Shown piece after piece: positions 49,333 through 61,300 of a stretch of DNA of 64,000 bases. Numbering within the stretch: the first letter of the stretch is position 1; every line of letters begins with the position of its first letter. Under the pieces are notes generated by a model, which saw only the letters and a list, made by a program, of their open reading frames with translations, was not told the DNA's origin and made no database searches. Position numbers and translations under genes: made by a program. The DNA is from Corticium candelabrum (lineage: Eukaryota > Porifera > Homoscleromorpha > Homosclerophorida > Plakinidae): the NCBI RefSeq assembly GCF_963422355.1, contig NC_085099.1, positions 5,757,125-5,821,124 on the forward strand, in the 5' to 3' direction.

Positions 49333-52300
49333 ATGTCTTGTTCACCTACTGATGATGACAGTCGAGTCTCTGAACTTCCTTCTGAATCTCCAGCAGACAC
49401 TGGAGCTTCTGAACATTCGTCTGCTCTAGACATTCGTCAACAGGAAAAGGCAGACGAACATATGAAAAACTATGATCTCGATAAAGAAATAGAGAAAGAC
49501 AACTTGATTGGGCGACAGTGCGTAAAAGGAGTATTTTGGATTCTTGTTGTCATAGCGGCTACAGGTTGTTTTTTCTTTGGCAAATTGTCGTTTATGTCTC
49601 TTGCACAAGACATCAAGATTCTAGAAGGCCGAGACAGGGCGAGGGCTATTTGGAGGATGTTCTGGATTTTGGTCATTCCGTACGGTTTGTGCTGGCTGCG
49701 ATGCATCTGGAATGGTTTTGGCAAGTCAAGGATGTATTTTCCTTGGCCAAATTGGAAGTCCACATTGAAGGTAAGTGTTACTGCTTGCATGGATTTTGGT
49801 CATTCCGTACGGTTTGTGCTGGCTGCGATGCATCTGGAATGGGTTTGGCAAGAGAAGGATATATTTTCCTTGGCCAAATGAGATGTCCATTTTTAAGGTA
49901 AATGTTACTGCTTGCATGGTTTTCTACAGATTGTCAATGAAAAAATTGCAAATTAATTGCTAACAGTACAATTTAATTGGACAAAATGTAGATGTACAGA
50001 GTAAGGAACAGAGTGTGACCTCTTACACAGTGTATCATCATCAGTGTATGTCTAGATATGCCAATGGATCTGATTCTTTCCCTCTCCTTCTTCACATACC
50101 GGAAGTTTCGATCTACTCGTACAACTCTCCGCTTTTCCTTTCATTGTGTAGAAACTTCCGGTATGTGAGGGAGGAGACGAAAAGGGCTCTTACTTTGATT
50201 CTATCCAAATCTTATAACTATCAGTCTAATAAACAACGAACAATGGAAACAATCCTTTTTGATTAGGGTAAACACGTCCTAGGGCCTGTCCACACTGGCA
50301 ACTGGATCGTGATCCGATCCACATCGCACGGTGGTTTCAATCGCGATTAGCCTCGGTATTCCAGACTGCTTTCTGCACGTGATGGGAGGGGAGAGTGGGA
50401 GGACAGAAGAAAGCAGTCTGGGGACAGCTCTGTTGTAAGTGACTTCGGAAATAGGCGGAGTTCATTAATTAGAATCTCGAGCCGATAATGTCTCGCGCAA
50501 TCGACCGTGTTCAGTAGTGATAAAGCCCTAGATGGTCAAGTGATTCAATTAGACGCTGTTTAGCTAAAGTATTGGCCTTGATTATTGTGGCAGTTGTTTG
50601 GAGTGTCGCGTTTGTCTTTCCGCGATGTCTAATCGTACTGCAGTCAGGTAGACTCGTGACCAGTCTCTCCCCGCCTTCGTCATTCCCCGGATTGTCAATC
50701 CTCGACGTGAAGAGTCTGGTTTCAGACCGCCGTCAGAAATTTTACGTCATGTATACGTCACATAATGACATGCAGATTATCTAGGTAGTTGTAGCTAATT
50801 GCCTATTTTGTTTCCCGGAGGTCTCGAGCTGATGCCTCAGTCGTTGAGAAATCGTGAAAGAGCAGGTATGTTTCGTAGCTCTGACAGCCTGTACATGTAG
50901 GAAGCTTATAGAAATAATCTAGACGTCTCTAACTATAGGTAGGGTTGTTGGGACTCCTGCATGGGTTTAGCTATTAGTGTCATAAGACTTGCGCAGAATC
51001 CAGTCTGTTTTGGCGCATTTTTCAAAGTCCTATGATGCAGTGTGTATCGACGTCTGAGAGCGCTTTAGCTTCCCATCGTTTGGAGAGAATCTTACGAGGA
51101 GTTTTTGGCTTTGATTCATTTCGAGTCGGTCAAGCTGAGGCTGCTAGAGAAGTCTTGGCTGGTAGGGATGTTTTTGTTTGCATGAAGACGTCAGGAGGAA
51201 AATCTCTTTGTTATCTTCTTCCTGCTCTTATTTTTCCTGGTACATCGATTGTGATAAGCCCTCTGATATCTCTTATGGAGATCAGGTAGGCAGCAACAGA
51301 AATATACGCTTGTAAGAATTGGTTTTCTCACTTTTCTTCATTTCCTGGACTTTCCTTGATTGAAAGGTTGCAAGTTTAGTTGCTAAAGGTATCAGAGTGA
51401 CTAGAGTTACTCGTTTGAAGGATGAGCAACTAGTTTCAGACATACTTGCTAGAAAGTACAAGCTGGGTGAGATATTCTACTCTGGTGTGTTCATCACACT
51501 ATTACAGGCCGTCAGCCAATGCTTGGTTTTGCGGGGGCGAGGCTAGAATTTATTATTTATGTCCGGGAGCTTTCCGCCTTTTTAGGCGTGGTTGCGTTCG
51601 GAAATCTAATTGAAAGAAGGACACTAGGACGAAGATCACTGTCTGTAGAAGATGTGCACGTAAAGGACAACATATTGGCTAAGTCTTATCCAATAAAACT
51701 GACGATAGACTGGCGTATTTGCGACTAATCACGTGGTAGCGTCTCGCTAGTTTTTTAGCACACTGCCGTCTCTTGGCGTTTTTTCACCAACAACCTAGTA
51801 AATTGTAAAGAGGGCATGTGATCGCATTTTACTGCATTCTAAAATCTGGTGTGCATCTACAAACACCGCAGGTTTCTGACCTCAAACTTGACGCACTGTG
51901 CAGTAATGGAAGTAAGGAATAGTCAAATAGAAACCACGGTTCTGCACCTCAGCAGTCTTTCAAGTGGGATATCGCTGCTCTGTTGAGATTTCTTTGCGCT
52001 GAGTGCTGTTTTCAACGAGTTACGACAATTCCTTTACTTCTTTGTAATATGAGTTCATAATGTTCGCTTGTTCTGTTCTTCTGTAACTTTATCAAATTGA
52101 TTTTCGAGTTTGCTGATAGTTGTAAGTGTTTTGATAATATAAGGAGTCATAAGTAGCCAAGGGGATTGATGTTGAAGAGATGTAGAGGCTGAACTGCTTG
52201 TTCATGCATTTTAATACATACTCTACGTATGCATCTAATATGCATAGGAAGAGAAAAAGTGGAGAATGTGTTCATCCTGGAAGAGATTGCCAGTCTTGTG

Positions 52301-55300
52301 CTAGATGTGGCACCACTGCAGAGATCCAGAAAATTGAAATCAAATCAACCCATAGTCTTGCTTGTGTACAAATGTGAACAATAATCACTCAGTATTAATT
52401 ATTTTCAAATATCACTATCATACGACCATAATTTCATCTACTAGAGGAATAATGAGTATGTACTACAAGTATATGCAAATGAGATCAATTTTCCAATAAT
52501 TACAAAGGCATGTAACTGCAGTTTATTATTAATAGATAGTTATTAAATCAATTGATTAGTTGATTAAGTGTTGCACAGTCATTACCTGAATATACTGTAG
52601 TAGACATGTTCAATAGTCTAATTTGTTGCTGTGATACAGACGTGCGTTGTGTATTACATCAGACAATTCTTTTCAAGACATGTTTAGATCAACACTTAAT
52701 TAGCCAAAAGCTAAACAGTAGAATACGCTAGCAAGTAGTTTGACAAGTTGTACAGTGTGTACAGTAGCCTTACATTCAGTCACTGCCGATTCTGGCGTGG
52801 CGTTGACGCTAGCATCAGCGGGAATGCAAGGTGATTACAACAAGTGGCATTCGTAGATATGAGCACACGGCCGTCTCGAAGAAGCTAGTTTTTCTGACAA
52901 CACCATACGATGATAGCAAGGTAGACAAGCTTCTAGTGAGAGAAGTTTCTAGTAGTGTGTCGACTCAACGGTGTTGCAGTGCGTAGTTGAGTTGCCACTT
53001 CCGGCTTGGCATGGCATTCACCATGCAACTTTCCTCTCCCCAAACAAGGTCTCAAATCGCGCTGTTGACTTGGCAGGTGTTCGAACAACGAACTCGTATG
53101 TCATACAATGTAACTCATGTCTTCCGGCACCGCCGATGAGTCTTAATCTTATGTATTGCAATAAAATGCGTATTTCGTCGTGGCGAAGCACGTGGAGTTA
53201 TATGCGGGGGTGCGGACCGGCGCGCTAGAAAATAAAAGCGAGGTCCTACAGGACGTTGGCTGATAGACTGATTACAGCATGTATTTCTATAGTTTACATG
53301 TCGCCTGAGGCCATTACTGCACCATTCTGGAGAGCAGCATTGGCTGGAACTTTGCAGAAATCTATTTCTTTCTTTGCTGTTGACGAGGCTCATCTGCTAG
53401 AGGAATGGGGATCCACTTTCAGATCATCGTTTAAGGAATTGTCTTATCTTCATTGTGTCTTAATTGTCTGTTCCTATTATGGCACTATCTGCAACAGCTT
53501 CATTGTCTGTTGTCTCAGCCGTCAGATTTTGTTTGTGCATGACTGAATGTCTTGTGATATCTGGATCATTGACTCGTTCAAATCTTTTCTACGCCATTGA
53601 CTCTAACAAGTCTCTCAGTTCTGTCTTCTACTTGTTGTGTTCTAATTGCTTCATTCATCTCAGGTCCACCTTTCTTTTTCTTGAATGTCAGTTCTTCTTG
53701 TTGTTGTTCCACTGGATGTCTATAACACGATTTCAACCTGTAGTAGTGCACCATTATGGCAGCTCCTTTCTTAACATTTTTCACCAAGTAATTCACGTCT
53801 CCTTTCTTTCTCAGTATCTTGTATGGCCCTTTTCCACGAACTTGATAGCTTCTTCACCTGGCCCTTCTTTACTGCTGGACCATACAGCCAAATCAAGTCT
53901 CCTTATTGGTATTCATGCCTTACCTCAATTTCTTTGTTCTATGCCTTTGCTTGATTCTGCTGTACCAAACATTTTCTAACGTTTTCCATGCTGTTCATTT
54001 GTACTTCGTTAAAGGTGAAATGTACTCTGACGTTAACTGTTGCACTTGTTCCTTTCCTCCATGATCACATCTAACCGTTGTCGTTCGTTCCTTCCAAACA
54101 TTAGTTTAAATGGTGTCTCCTGTGCTGACGACTGTTTCGCTGATCTATAGACTATTAACACAGTCGCAACCCATTCATCCCAATTCTTCTGATTCTCATC
54201 AACATGTTTTGCTAGAAGATTTAATAGTGTTCTGTTCAATCTCTTAACCAAACCATCACACTAAGGGTGGTATGGTGTTGTCTTTGCCTTTTTCATACCC
54301 AGCAAACTGCATAGCTCTCTCATCACCGAGCCATCATAATTGCTTCCCTGGTCAATATGCAACACAAGTGGCACCCCAAACCTCAATATCATTTCATTGT
54401 ATAATACTTTTGCAACAGTTGTAGCTTTCTGATTAGGCAGCGGAAAAACCTCTGGCCACTTTGTATAGTAATCAGAAATCACTAGCAAGTATCTATTTCC
54501 TTTGTTCGAAACAGGAAGAGGACCCAAGATACCCATGACCAGCATTTCCATGGACGATCCAATCGGTACACTCATCACTGGTGCTCTCGGATTCACTGCT
54601 GGTCCCTTCCTTCTTGCACACACCCCACAACAGCGAACCCAGTTCATCACGTCCGTAGTATACCCAGGCCACCATCCTCTCTTCTCAAGCCTAGCCAAGA
54701 TCTTCTCGACGCCCATTTGTCCTGCCTTGTCGTGTACCTCCTTGAGTACATCATGTCTCACTGCACTTGAAATAACTATAGCTTCTTTCTTTTCTCGCCG
54801 TCCACCAGGTAGAACCACGTACCTTTCTTTATATAACACTCCATTCCTGATGTGTAACTGGTGATGCAGTCGTTTGTATGATCTCAAACTTCCATCTTTA
54901 CTCCAAGATCTAGGTGGCTTATGTTGGTGCTCCAGCCGATAGATGACTTCAGCTAATACCTGGTCTTGTCTCTGCAGCATTGCCATTTCGTCTAATTAGC
55001 TTCCAATCTGCTTCAAATCCTACTGCATTGACAGAGTAAGGAGTCATTACTTAGTCCAGAGTTTATGTACCATCTACCTCCCCTGTCTATTGTTCTCCAC
55101 TATTCTGCCCTTCCACTCTTCTTGACAAAGCATCAGCTAGCACATTCGCTTTCCCGGATGTGTTGTACAGAGAACGCGTACTGTATTGTGCTAGTGTTGC
55201 TAACCGTCTAGCTAACCTTCCTTGAGGCTCTTTCATACACTTCAACCAGCCCAGCAGTTGATGATTTGTCTTTGGCAAGAACTGTTTACCGTAAAGGTAA

Positions 55301-58300
55301 CAGCGGAAGTGGCCTGTGGCCCAGACAATTGCTAGCATCTTCTTTTCGATGGTCGAATAGTTCTTTTCATGTTGCCGCAATGTCCTACTAGCAAACATCA
55401 CTACACGTTCTGATCCCTCAACCATCTGTTGGAGTACTGCACCCAAACCAATCTCACTAGCATCCACAGACAACTCAAAAGATAGACTATAATCTGGAAA
55501 AGACAACACAGGCTTTGTAGCCATCTTTTCCCGTATCTCTGTGAATGCTTTTTCACAACTTACAAATCAATCAAATGGCTTTTTATTCTTCAAAAGTTTG
55601 TATAGTGGTGCAGCAGTCTCAGAGAACTTAGATATAAATCGCCTATAATAGCCAGCCATACAGAGAAGGGGTTTCAGTTGGCTCTCTTTCTTGGGAATTG
55701 GGTATTTACTCACTGCTTTAACCCTCTCGCTATTTGGTTGGAGTCCTTTCTCTGATACTGTGTGTCCCAGGTAAAACACCTCTGAGCGCACAAACTGACA
55801 CTTACCGGGCTTTAGCTTCAGATTAGCCTTTTTCAATCTTTCAAACACCAGTTCCAGCCTTTGCATGTGGTTGTCAAAGTTCGACGAAAACACTATTACG
55901 TCATCTAGGTAAGTGAGGCACTCCGACCACTGTAACCCTGCTAGTACTACCTCCATCATCCGCTGAAAGGTTGCTGTCGCATTGGCCAAACCAAAAGGTA
56001 TTTTTTAAACTGCCACAAACGCTTTTGCGTAACAAATGCAGTTTTCTTTTTGTCCTCTTCTGCTACGGGCACCTGCCAGTACCCTGCTGCCAAGTTTAAG
56101 GTAGTGAATACCTTGCACCCGATAATGCATCCAACGTGTCATCTATTCTTGGGAGAGGGCAACTATCCTTTACTGTGACAGCATTCAAACGTCGATAATC
56201 AACACAAAATCTGACACCACTATCATGTTTCTTCACGAGAACTACAGGCGAATGCCACGGACTATTTTTACAACTTACTATCCTTGTCTAACATTAGTGT
56301 CATTTGTTTGTCAACCTCCTCTTTCAGTGTGTGCGGTATTCTACGTGTGGTAGTTGTTTCACAGCCTGTGCTGTGCCCGTAGGTATTTTATACTCCACTA
56401 CCCCTGTCGTACCTATGTCCATAGGTCCTGTCGAAATGACGCTACAATACTTGAGCAGTACTCGTGACAGCTCGTTCCTCTCCTTCTCACCAAGATGGTC
56501 CAAATGGAAGATACCCAACAAGTTCTCCGTGTCATTCATCTCCGTACCCACCATTCTACACACTAGACCTGACTGCTCTTCTGTAGTCACCTCCTCAACG
56601 CCAACAAGTTCTGCTATTACTGCTCCTGTCTTCCCAAAAGTTATGTCTCAAAGATTAAACAACTGCACTGGCACTTTATCTTGTCTCCGCCTACTAATGC
56701 TCTAGCAACGATAACACCCGTTTATCAACAATACCACCATTTCGCTTAATTACCCTTGATCATACTCCTACTGGTATGTGGCATCGTAAAGCTATGTCTT
56801 ACCGCAAGGAAACACGAACCAACTAAAGGTGTCTTTAGTTGAACTGAACCTCCTGCCCAGCGCAACAGTCTCTTCTTTAGAGCCAAAACTACTGCGTGTT
56901 GTGACAAGAAGTCGATTCTCAAGATGGGTCCCTGTATGTCAACATCAGCCACAACAAACTTGTGAGAGACAGTCCATTCACTCATCCTAATCACTAATGA
57001 CAAACTTCCTATCACATGAATGTTAGAGTTATCTACATTCTTGAGTGCAAACCCTTTAGGCAAACAACCTATTTGCATGTCCAACTGTGGCTGTTCACCG
57101 CCAACTGCTTCTAGCCATTTGTGTGAAATCACGGAAATTGACGCCCCAGTGTCTACCAAACAATTCCATGCCTTTCCCCGATAACAAGGGACACCCAAAA
57201 ACGATGACGGATTACTAAATACCTTCTGATTCCAACGACATGATGCAATGTGCTTCTTCTCCGGCTCACCAACTGAACTCTTGCTTCCTCTCGAAACCGT
57301 CGTCTTCATCAGGGGCCTCATTGTACTCTGCATTTGCTCCGCATCTGTCACTTTGTCACACCCCAACACCATTCTTCTGCGAGAACACGCCCGTGCCAAA
57401 TGACCTAACTCACCAGAAACTCGATACATCATTAGGACAAAACCGCTTGTAATGTCCATACTCACCACAACCAAAACATTGCACTTTTTTGGCATTCTGT
57501 TGTGTCTGCTTCGCCTCCCCTATTACCGGATGTGATGTCTTCTCGAAAGCGTCCAGTCGATCTGATATAGCTCTCATTGCTCTCATAATGTGACCCGACG
57601 CACTCTCTTCTTCGTCGTCACCTCACACGCCGTTATTCCAGCGATTCACCTAGCTCGTAAGCCCCTGCGCGTTTCCAATAGCATCAACCTCCTAGCTCGC
57701 GTAACTGTATCTTCAAGCGTTTTAGGGGCGAGTGTGAACAATTGATCCGCGACAGGCGTTGGCAAACCCTCCAGAAAATAATTGATCAATTGCCTATTAC
57801 GAAGTTGGTTGGGCAAATTCGGAGCTGCCCGATCAATCAGCCGCTCTAACGCCCTTAGGAAGACCTCCACATCCTCTCCACCCTGTATCTTCCGGTCTTG
57901 CAGTTGTCTGTGCGCTATTCGACGAGCTTCTTTTGTGTCCGGGGCAAAAGACTGCGAATGCCTTTTACCATGTCATCGTACGACTCGGCAGTTGCGTGCC
58001 TTTCATATGCAGCGAATGTCATTCCTTTCAGCAGCAGCGGAAGCCTTAGTAGTTTCTCGTCTGAATCCCAACGATTCGCCTTCGCGCAGATGTCAAAGCG
58101 CTTTACCCAGAGCTCGAAATCACCATCACTAAACGATTCTGGCGGCTGTGGCGTACGCAGGACTTGAGCAACTAGGTTCCGGCTGCACTTGATGTTGCAC
58201 GTCTTCGACCATTTCCGCGGGGTTCGATTCCTGATCGCTCAACTCCACTTAGGAAATGCCTCTCCTGTCACCAGATGTAATGCTACTATACGATTAGACA

Positions 58301-61300
58301 AATACGGGCGAGGAGGATCGCTTGGATACAGAGACAACGACAACAGCTCTTGACGGTCAAATACTGACTTTCTCTATATTTATGATTACTAACGTCTATA
58401 TATCAACTGCACGCCCACTAAGGGGTCGTCCATATTTATCGGCATTTTCACGAGCATACAAAACGTACGCTGGGGGGAGGGGGTAAAACCAGGCGTACGC
58501 TTTGGGAAAATGCCGTTCTAACGCATGCGTAGGACGTTGTCACTGAGGTAGTTCAATGGTATTGCACACAGGTTCGCGTGGTCAAACCAACCATTACGCT
58601 ACGTAGCAGTTCGCAGCATCCGGGTTAATGAGCAATATCCGGGTTTCTCTTCTCGCCTCGTGTCTTGATGGATAACGTAGAGAAGCTGTCAGAGTTGTCA
58701 AACTGTGCGGACTCTGTACATACGCACCCTGTGAATGCCTATCAGCATTTTGTCAACGCTTTTGTATACATCAATAACAGTTACGGCAGGCAAGATGCTG
58801 TGAGGAAGGCGCAGGAGGTTTGGAAGGTTGGGAGTGATGAGAAGAAGGATTACATTTTGAAAGAAGCTTTTACACTATTAATATTAGATATCTGTGCATT
58901 ATTGTTAATAATAAATACGAAAAACTTTCTGTGTATCAAGTATGGGCCTATTGAAGCATGTATTATTATTAATATTAAATCAGCATTTTTCGCGTACGCT
59001 TTCAGGGAGGGGAGAGGGGGCAGAGAAAAAGCGTACGTTTTGTACGCTCGTGATAATGCCAATAAATATGGACGACCCCTAACCTACTTGCTACTGTTTA
59101 CATACCACAGTAGGACTAATTTTTTTCTACTCTTCATACTGCAATTCCTATAAAAAAGCGTTCGTGATCTCTCTTTTGCTTTAGTAACAAACAGAAGTAG
59201 CATGTGGCTAGATTCATACTGTAGACGTACTTAGCCTCGAATTTCCAGACAAATGTAGCGCCAATTACAAAATCAGGTACTCCTGTTGGTTACTGAAGCC
59301 AAAGAGAGGTAAGGAACGCTTGTTTATAGGAAATGCAGTATAAAAAGTAGAACAAATTGGTCCTACCATTTAAAGAAACTAGATATCTACTAGAAGAGGG
59401 GAATACCCTACTTTTGATTGTGCAAGTCGAACCATTTTAATCTCGATTGCGTAGCAAGCCAGCGATATACTACTACATAGGGAAATTTGTTCCCTAGATT
59501 TTCAAACGGCACCGTACGACCTCTACGCTGCAGAGAGTGATGAGAAATTGCATGACTAGAAATACGTAGAAAAACCTCTAAAGATGTCTTAAAAGTTGAT
59601 TTTAGCACTAGACGTCGAGATTCTACGCTAAAAATCTTTACAGAGTGTCTAAATTTGCTCGGAAAATGACGATCAAGCGCGTTTCGGGCATCCGAAACTA
59701 GAGGGCGTGACTTTGCTCAACTCTGACGACTACCACGGCTACGAACGAAACACGACGACGCTGCCCATACTATTGTTTGAAAGATGAGATGTTAGGCTAC
59801 TGCAAAAAAATGGCTTCGGTTTGTGTCTGTGCTTCGGTAGCTCTACACGAGAGGCCATTCGAAAATAGAGGTATTTGTTCCTGTCTATAGGCAGGGCGTG
59901 GTAGACGTTTAGTCGAGTCTCGTTCTCGCTACAACAAGCTAAATCGATTGATTGTCACGGATCAAAAATAGTTACCTAACATCTCTACGTTTCCCTATAT
60001 TTCATACTTAGATAATTGCTTTGATCCAAGATCTCGCGTCCGAACCTAGCCGTTATCCGAAACTAGACACAGGACTTACGTAGAAACATTGTATTATAGT
60101 CTATACAATGCAAAGAATCATTACGATAACGTTTCATCTGTTGCCATTTTTTGATTGCATTACTAGGGCCAGTTCGATTAGGGCCGCTTTGGTTACAAAT
60201 GTCATGCATGCAGTTTTTCTCCACCATCCAATGGACGAGTACTACCGGTACCTGTACATCAGCTGTCTAGTGAAGCACATTCTAACTTTAGAAAGGGCCC
60301 CGAGCGTTCCAGGCTAAGCAAATACAGAAAATACTAAACCCTATATAGTTGCGGTGGTACAGGAATTCACAAAATTTCGCTGTTCTGCCAGACTAGGGAA
60401 GTGCTTTGAGTGAGATTCTTGTTTTACTCCAGCAGAGAAGTTAAATAAGAAGCAGGGACGGAAAAGCGCGCAGTAACCGGCCACCGTCGACACAACATGC
60501 TTTCGTGGCGTTGCGAAATCTGCGTTGTTCTGGCGTCTTGTTCTTCTGACGTTACTACCAATCATGGCTTCCCTATATAGAATTTCAAATCCGGGTTAGA
60601 ACTTTGGCCACGTGATGCTCTGTACACTAGACCGAATCACTGTAGTTAGAGGAAACCATTAGGCTATCTATACATATATATAGTAGAAAGACGCGTCCAG
60701 GTCGAGCGTCAGTCTATAGTGGGTGTACAGTCTGTTTGAGCTTCAGGTTGTCGATCGAAAACGTGTGTCGCGCATGAGTTACATCAATGGTTACATGATT
60801 ACTGTCTGTCTAGCATATTATGAGATCGTGTCATCTAGGAACAAAGCACGACAGAAAACGTTTGCTATACGGCACGTCAAAGCGATTTGCTAAAAGCAGA
60901 AAATTCTGAATCGTTACCTACGAATTGGTGATCACGTATTTGGATCCCATGTCCCCAAATTCTGGACCACTAGAATTTACAATTTTTTCCATTTATATTA
61001 TCAATTTCTTCTTGATATGCATGCTTAGTAAATTCTGGACTCTTTAAACCATCTCAATTTCTCTAATAAACGCAAACTATTTTGGACCATTAGGAATTCT
61101 GGACGACTTTGAGTTCTCTCTACAATAGACACAGACATGATAGACCACTGTGAATTTTGGACCACCTCAAATTTGTAAAATATAGACGATATCGAACTCC
61201 ATATACATCACAAGCCGCTATATACCGGTATGCATCGCTTATACCACGTACGCGCGAGGCTTTTTATCGGGCGTATAGAATGAGCTGTATACGTCAGCGC

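Larger units (their letters stand above)
53616..58417 (-). mobile_element. Second Ty3/Gypsy retrotransposon (Gypsy-2), truncated
   Basis: gag-pol order reads leftward. A putative 5' LTR at 58276-58417 (ending GTAGTAGCATTACA-like, read on -) is followed by gag. On the left, the pol 3' end runs straight into the RecQ fragment and no second LTR is seen, so the 3' end is lost. The right border is masked by the element at 58422. Confidence 0.78.

Noticed and set aside
49333..49881. 182-residue ORF as a small membrane protein
   Set aside because: The last 36 residues come from reading past a good GTAAGT donor into a duplicated segment. The first 146 match the chitin synthase N-terminus and join exon 2 in phase.
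60108..60565. ORFs inside the chitin synthase intron as genes
   Set aside because: Short, without known motifs and without similarity to other parts of the window.
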